Assembly: GCA_963735495.1 (NCBI GenBank)
Contig: CAVTLG010000009.1
Coordinates: 1,302,001-1,366,000 of the forward strand
DNA length: 64,000 nucleotides
Source: CAVTLG01 sp963735495
GTDB lineage: Bacteria; Chloroflexota; Ktedonobacteria; Ktedonobacterales; Ktedonobacteraceae
Direction of reading: 5' to 3'
The notes beneath the pieces were generated by a model that worked only from the letters and a program-made list of their open reading frames with translations, was not told where the DNA came from and searched no databases. Positions 62,535 to 64,000 of the stretch are shown piece after piece (position 1 is the first letter of the stretch; the number at the start of each line of letters is the position of its first letter). Position numbers and translations under genes: made by a program.

Positions 62535-64000
62535 TTAAAGCTCTACTCCACCAAAGGTCGCTACATATCCGTCATTGTAGAGGATGACAGCACCAGCGCG
62601 GTTGGGCTGTACTTTGATCTCACGCTGACCATCGAGCGCAACGTGCTGATACCTGGCACTTTCTGAGATGACCAGGTACAAAGTAGCGTCGCGCAACAGT
62701 CGTTTGATACATAGCAACGGACTCTCCTGGTCCACGCGTAGACTTGCCTGATAGCCAAAAACATGTTGATAGACCTGGCGTATAGCCAGAGACGTATCAG
62801 ACTGCTCCAATGGAAGTCCAGACCAGACAATTTTGCCAGCGCCTTCATGGAAGGTCTTGAGATCATTGTGTGCTTTTCTCACGCTGCCAATCTTATCACT
62901 ACCAAATGTATATTGGAGGCCGCTACCAGGTATGCCCTCCAGATCCTCGTAGCGGCTGACTGGCGAACTTTGCATAGCCTCCTGTGCCTCAGCGATCAGG
63001 CCAGAGTGCACAAGCAGATAGTGGGGATCACGCGTCGTCACACCACTGACCAGAAGCGTAGCGCCACGCTGCACAAATACACGTAAAGCTTGCCAGGCAG
63101 CAGGCTGGAAGGTTTGCACGGCAGGCAAAATAATGGCACGAGGCTGGCTGCTCGTCTCGATCAAATCGGCCAGCTGCTGCTCAGCAACCAGTTGGGGCAC
63201 AATACCAAAATCGTAACCCAACAGACGTATTGCCCGGCGTACAGGTTCAACGGCAAGCGATGGTCGCAAAAACCATTGTGAATAGGGGACAACGACCCAG
63301 GTATCCGTTAGCATCGCCGGTTCTATCACTTGATCCTGCAAGATCTGCATCAGGCGTCCAAATTCGCGCATGACGCTCAATTCTGGTTTAGCGCTACCAT
63401 CAGGACGTATCAGGCCAATACTGTTCTCATTCTCATTCTTCATATAAGCGTTGATGTGCCAGAGCCATTGAATCAGGCCAGCGCTACGGACAGCCAGCCC
63501 CATGAAGAGTTTGCGTTCCAGCAAATGAGCACTCATCTGCTCAGTACGCCACGGACGCATATCGACATCGCGTACAAACATTACCCCTGTTTCCTGAATC
63601 AAGTGGGGCACATGCATCGTTTTGTCGAGCAGCATATCACAGAACAGATCATCGTTATTCCACCAGGGATGCGTCGTCGTATAATCGACGGCAGGCGCAT
63701 AAAATTGGGGCGAAATGCGCGCACCAGCCTCATCCTGTCCCACACCAACCAGTCCCTGGCTGCCCGCCTCACGAATAGTCGCATACATAGTCGTCGCCCA
63801 CGCCTTGAACATCTCCTGCGAAAAAAAGGTATAGTCCATAACTTTGAGCATATTATGCTGCGTATGAACACGAATATCCGTCTGATAATCATGTTCCTGA
63901 GGCAACGTCAGTTGTTCCCAACTGGCAAGTTCAGTCGAAGTCAGTCGCCAGCGCAAGCGCAGTTCAGATAAGGTATAACGGGCAGTGAGCCAGTTTCTGA
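62535..64000 (-). CDS. Glycoside hydrolase, TIM-barrel (GH42/GH5-like), 5' end beyond the window
   Basis: The frame is open through the right edge of the window, so the N-terminus is missing. About 488 visible codons include HTQHNMLKVMDYTFFSQEMF, a Gly/Asp-rich VGVGQDEAGARIS, and a catalytic-type IQETGVMFVRDVDMRPW with the nucleophile Glu likely in QETG. A later domain (about 240-440) with LLGYDFGIVPQ, RAIILPAVQTFQPAAWQALR and GATLLVSGV resembles the beta-galactosidase trimerisation (GATase-like) domain, and a short beta domain closes the protein. Beta-galactosidase or a related exo-enzyme is likely; the substrate is unproven. It lies tail-to-head upstream of the TetR promoter region. Confidence 0.7.
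   Translation of the reverse strand, partial: RNWLTARYTLSELRLRWRLTSTELASWEQLTLPQEHDYQTDIRVHTQHNMLKVMDYTFFSQEMFKAWATTMYATIREAGSQGLVGVGQDEAGARISPQFYAPAVDYTTTHPWWNNDDLFCDMLLDKTMHVPHLIQETGVMFVRDVDMRPWRTEQMSAHLLERKLFMGLAVRSAGLIQWLWHINAYMKNENENSIGLIRPDGSAKPELSVMREFGRLMQILQDQVIEPAMLTDTWVVVPYSQWFLRPSLAVEPVRRAIRLLGYDFGIVPQLVAEQQLADLIETSSQPRAIILPAVQTFQPAAWQALRVFVQRGATLLVSGVTTRDPHYLLVHSGLIAEAQEAMQSSPVSRYEDLEGIPGSGLQYTFGSDKIGSVRKAHNDLKTFHEGAGKIVWSGLPLEQSDTSLAIRQVYQHVFGYQASLRVDQESPLLCIKRLLRDATLYLVISESARYQHVALDGQREIKVQPNRAGAVILYNDGYVATFGGVEL

Overview
The window looks like chromosome of a Ktedonobacteria-type member of the Chloroflexota. The grounds are gene content and protein style: an F420-dependent sugar-phosphate dehydrogenase-type enzyme, an FtsH with a long low-complexity linker, Hanks-type kinases, zinc-ribbon proteins with Gln/Pro/Tyr-rich tails, a roadblock protein, KorAB, many interspersed palindromes and IS607 and ISAzo13 elements. 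This is inference from recognised families; no marker gene was searched.

Layout. 1-2.3 kb: lspA, a DksA/TraR-like protein and fgd, all on the minus strand. 2.4-7.6 kb: a GT39 glycosyltransferase, a GT2 (Dpm1-like) glycosyltransferase and a sugar-type solute-binding lipoprotein; the two transferases share a 35-bp upstream motif, and the last two genes each carry a one-base frameshift. 7.7-11.9 kb: thiO, glgB and a LOG-family gene. 12-13.4 kb: TfoX_N-like protein, a PD-(D/E)XK gene split by a roughly 0.4-kb non-coding insertion with IS200/IS605-like hairpins, and a tRNA(CAT). 13.5-20 kb: DJ-1/PfpI protein, aldehyde dehydrogenase, a repeat-rich spacer and korAB. 20-31.2 kb: AT-rich hypothetical, ftsH, M50-CBS protease, S9 peptidase, MOSC protein and tex. 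31.2-33.1 kb: an IS607 element with apparently intact TnpA and TnpB. 33.2-38.6 kb: two Ser/Thr kinases flanking a sigma-70 factor. 38.9-47.8 kb: zinc-ribbon protein, M16 peptidase, TPR proteins, roadblock protein, ndk, small Cys-rich protein, CPBP protease and a membrane protein. 47.8-54.6 kb: accessory islet with two paralogous genes sharing an NCH...HSG...YHTDR domain, a decayed IS with perfect 23-bp inverted repeats, a HAD hydrolase and an ISAzo13 element. 54.6-64 kb: JAMM protein, zinc-ribbon membrane protein, fused membrane/spermidine-synthase-like protein, purA, an ABC exporter with its TetR regulator and a truncated glycoside hydrolase.

The strongest non-routine signals are: (1) three or more families of intergenic palindromes, one nested inside another; (2) the tripled 35-bp motif upstream of the glycosylation genes; (3) the small hairpin-ended insertion inside the PD-(D/E)XK gene; (4) the NCH/HSG paralogue pair around a transposon; (5) a recurring pattern of single-base disruptions, mostly at short homopolymers, which could be assembly errors or real gene decay. 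No complete undescribed system can be claimed from sequence alone.
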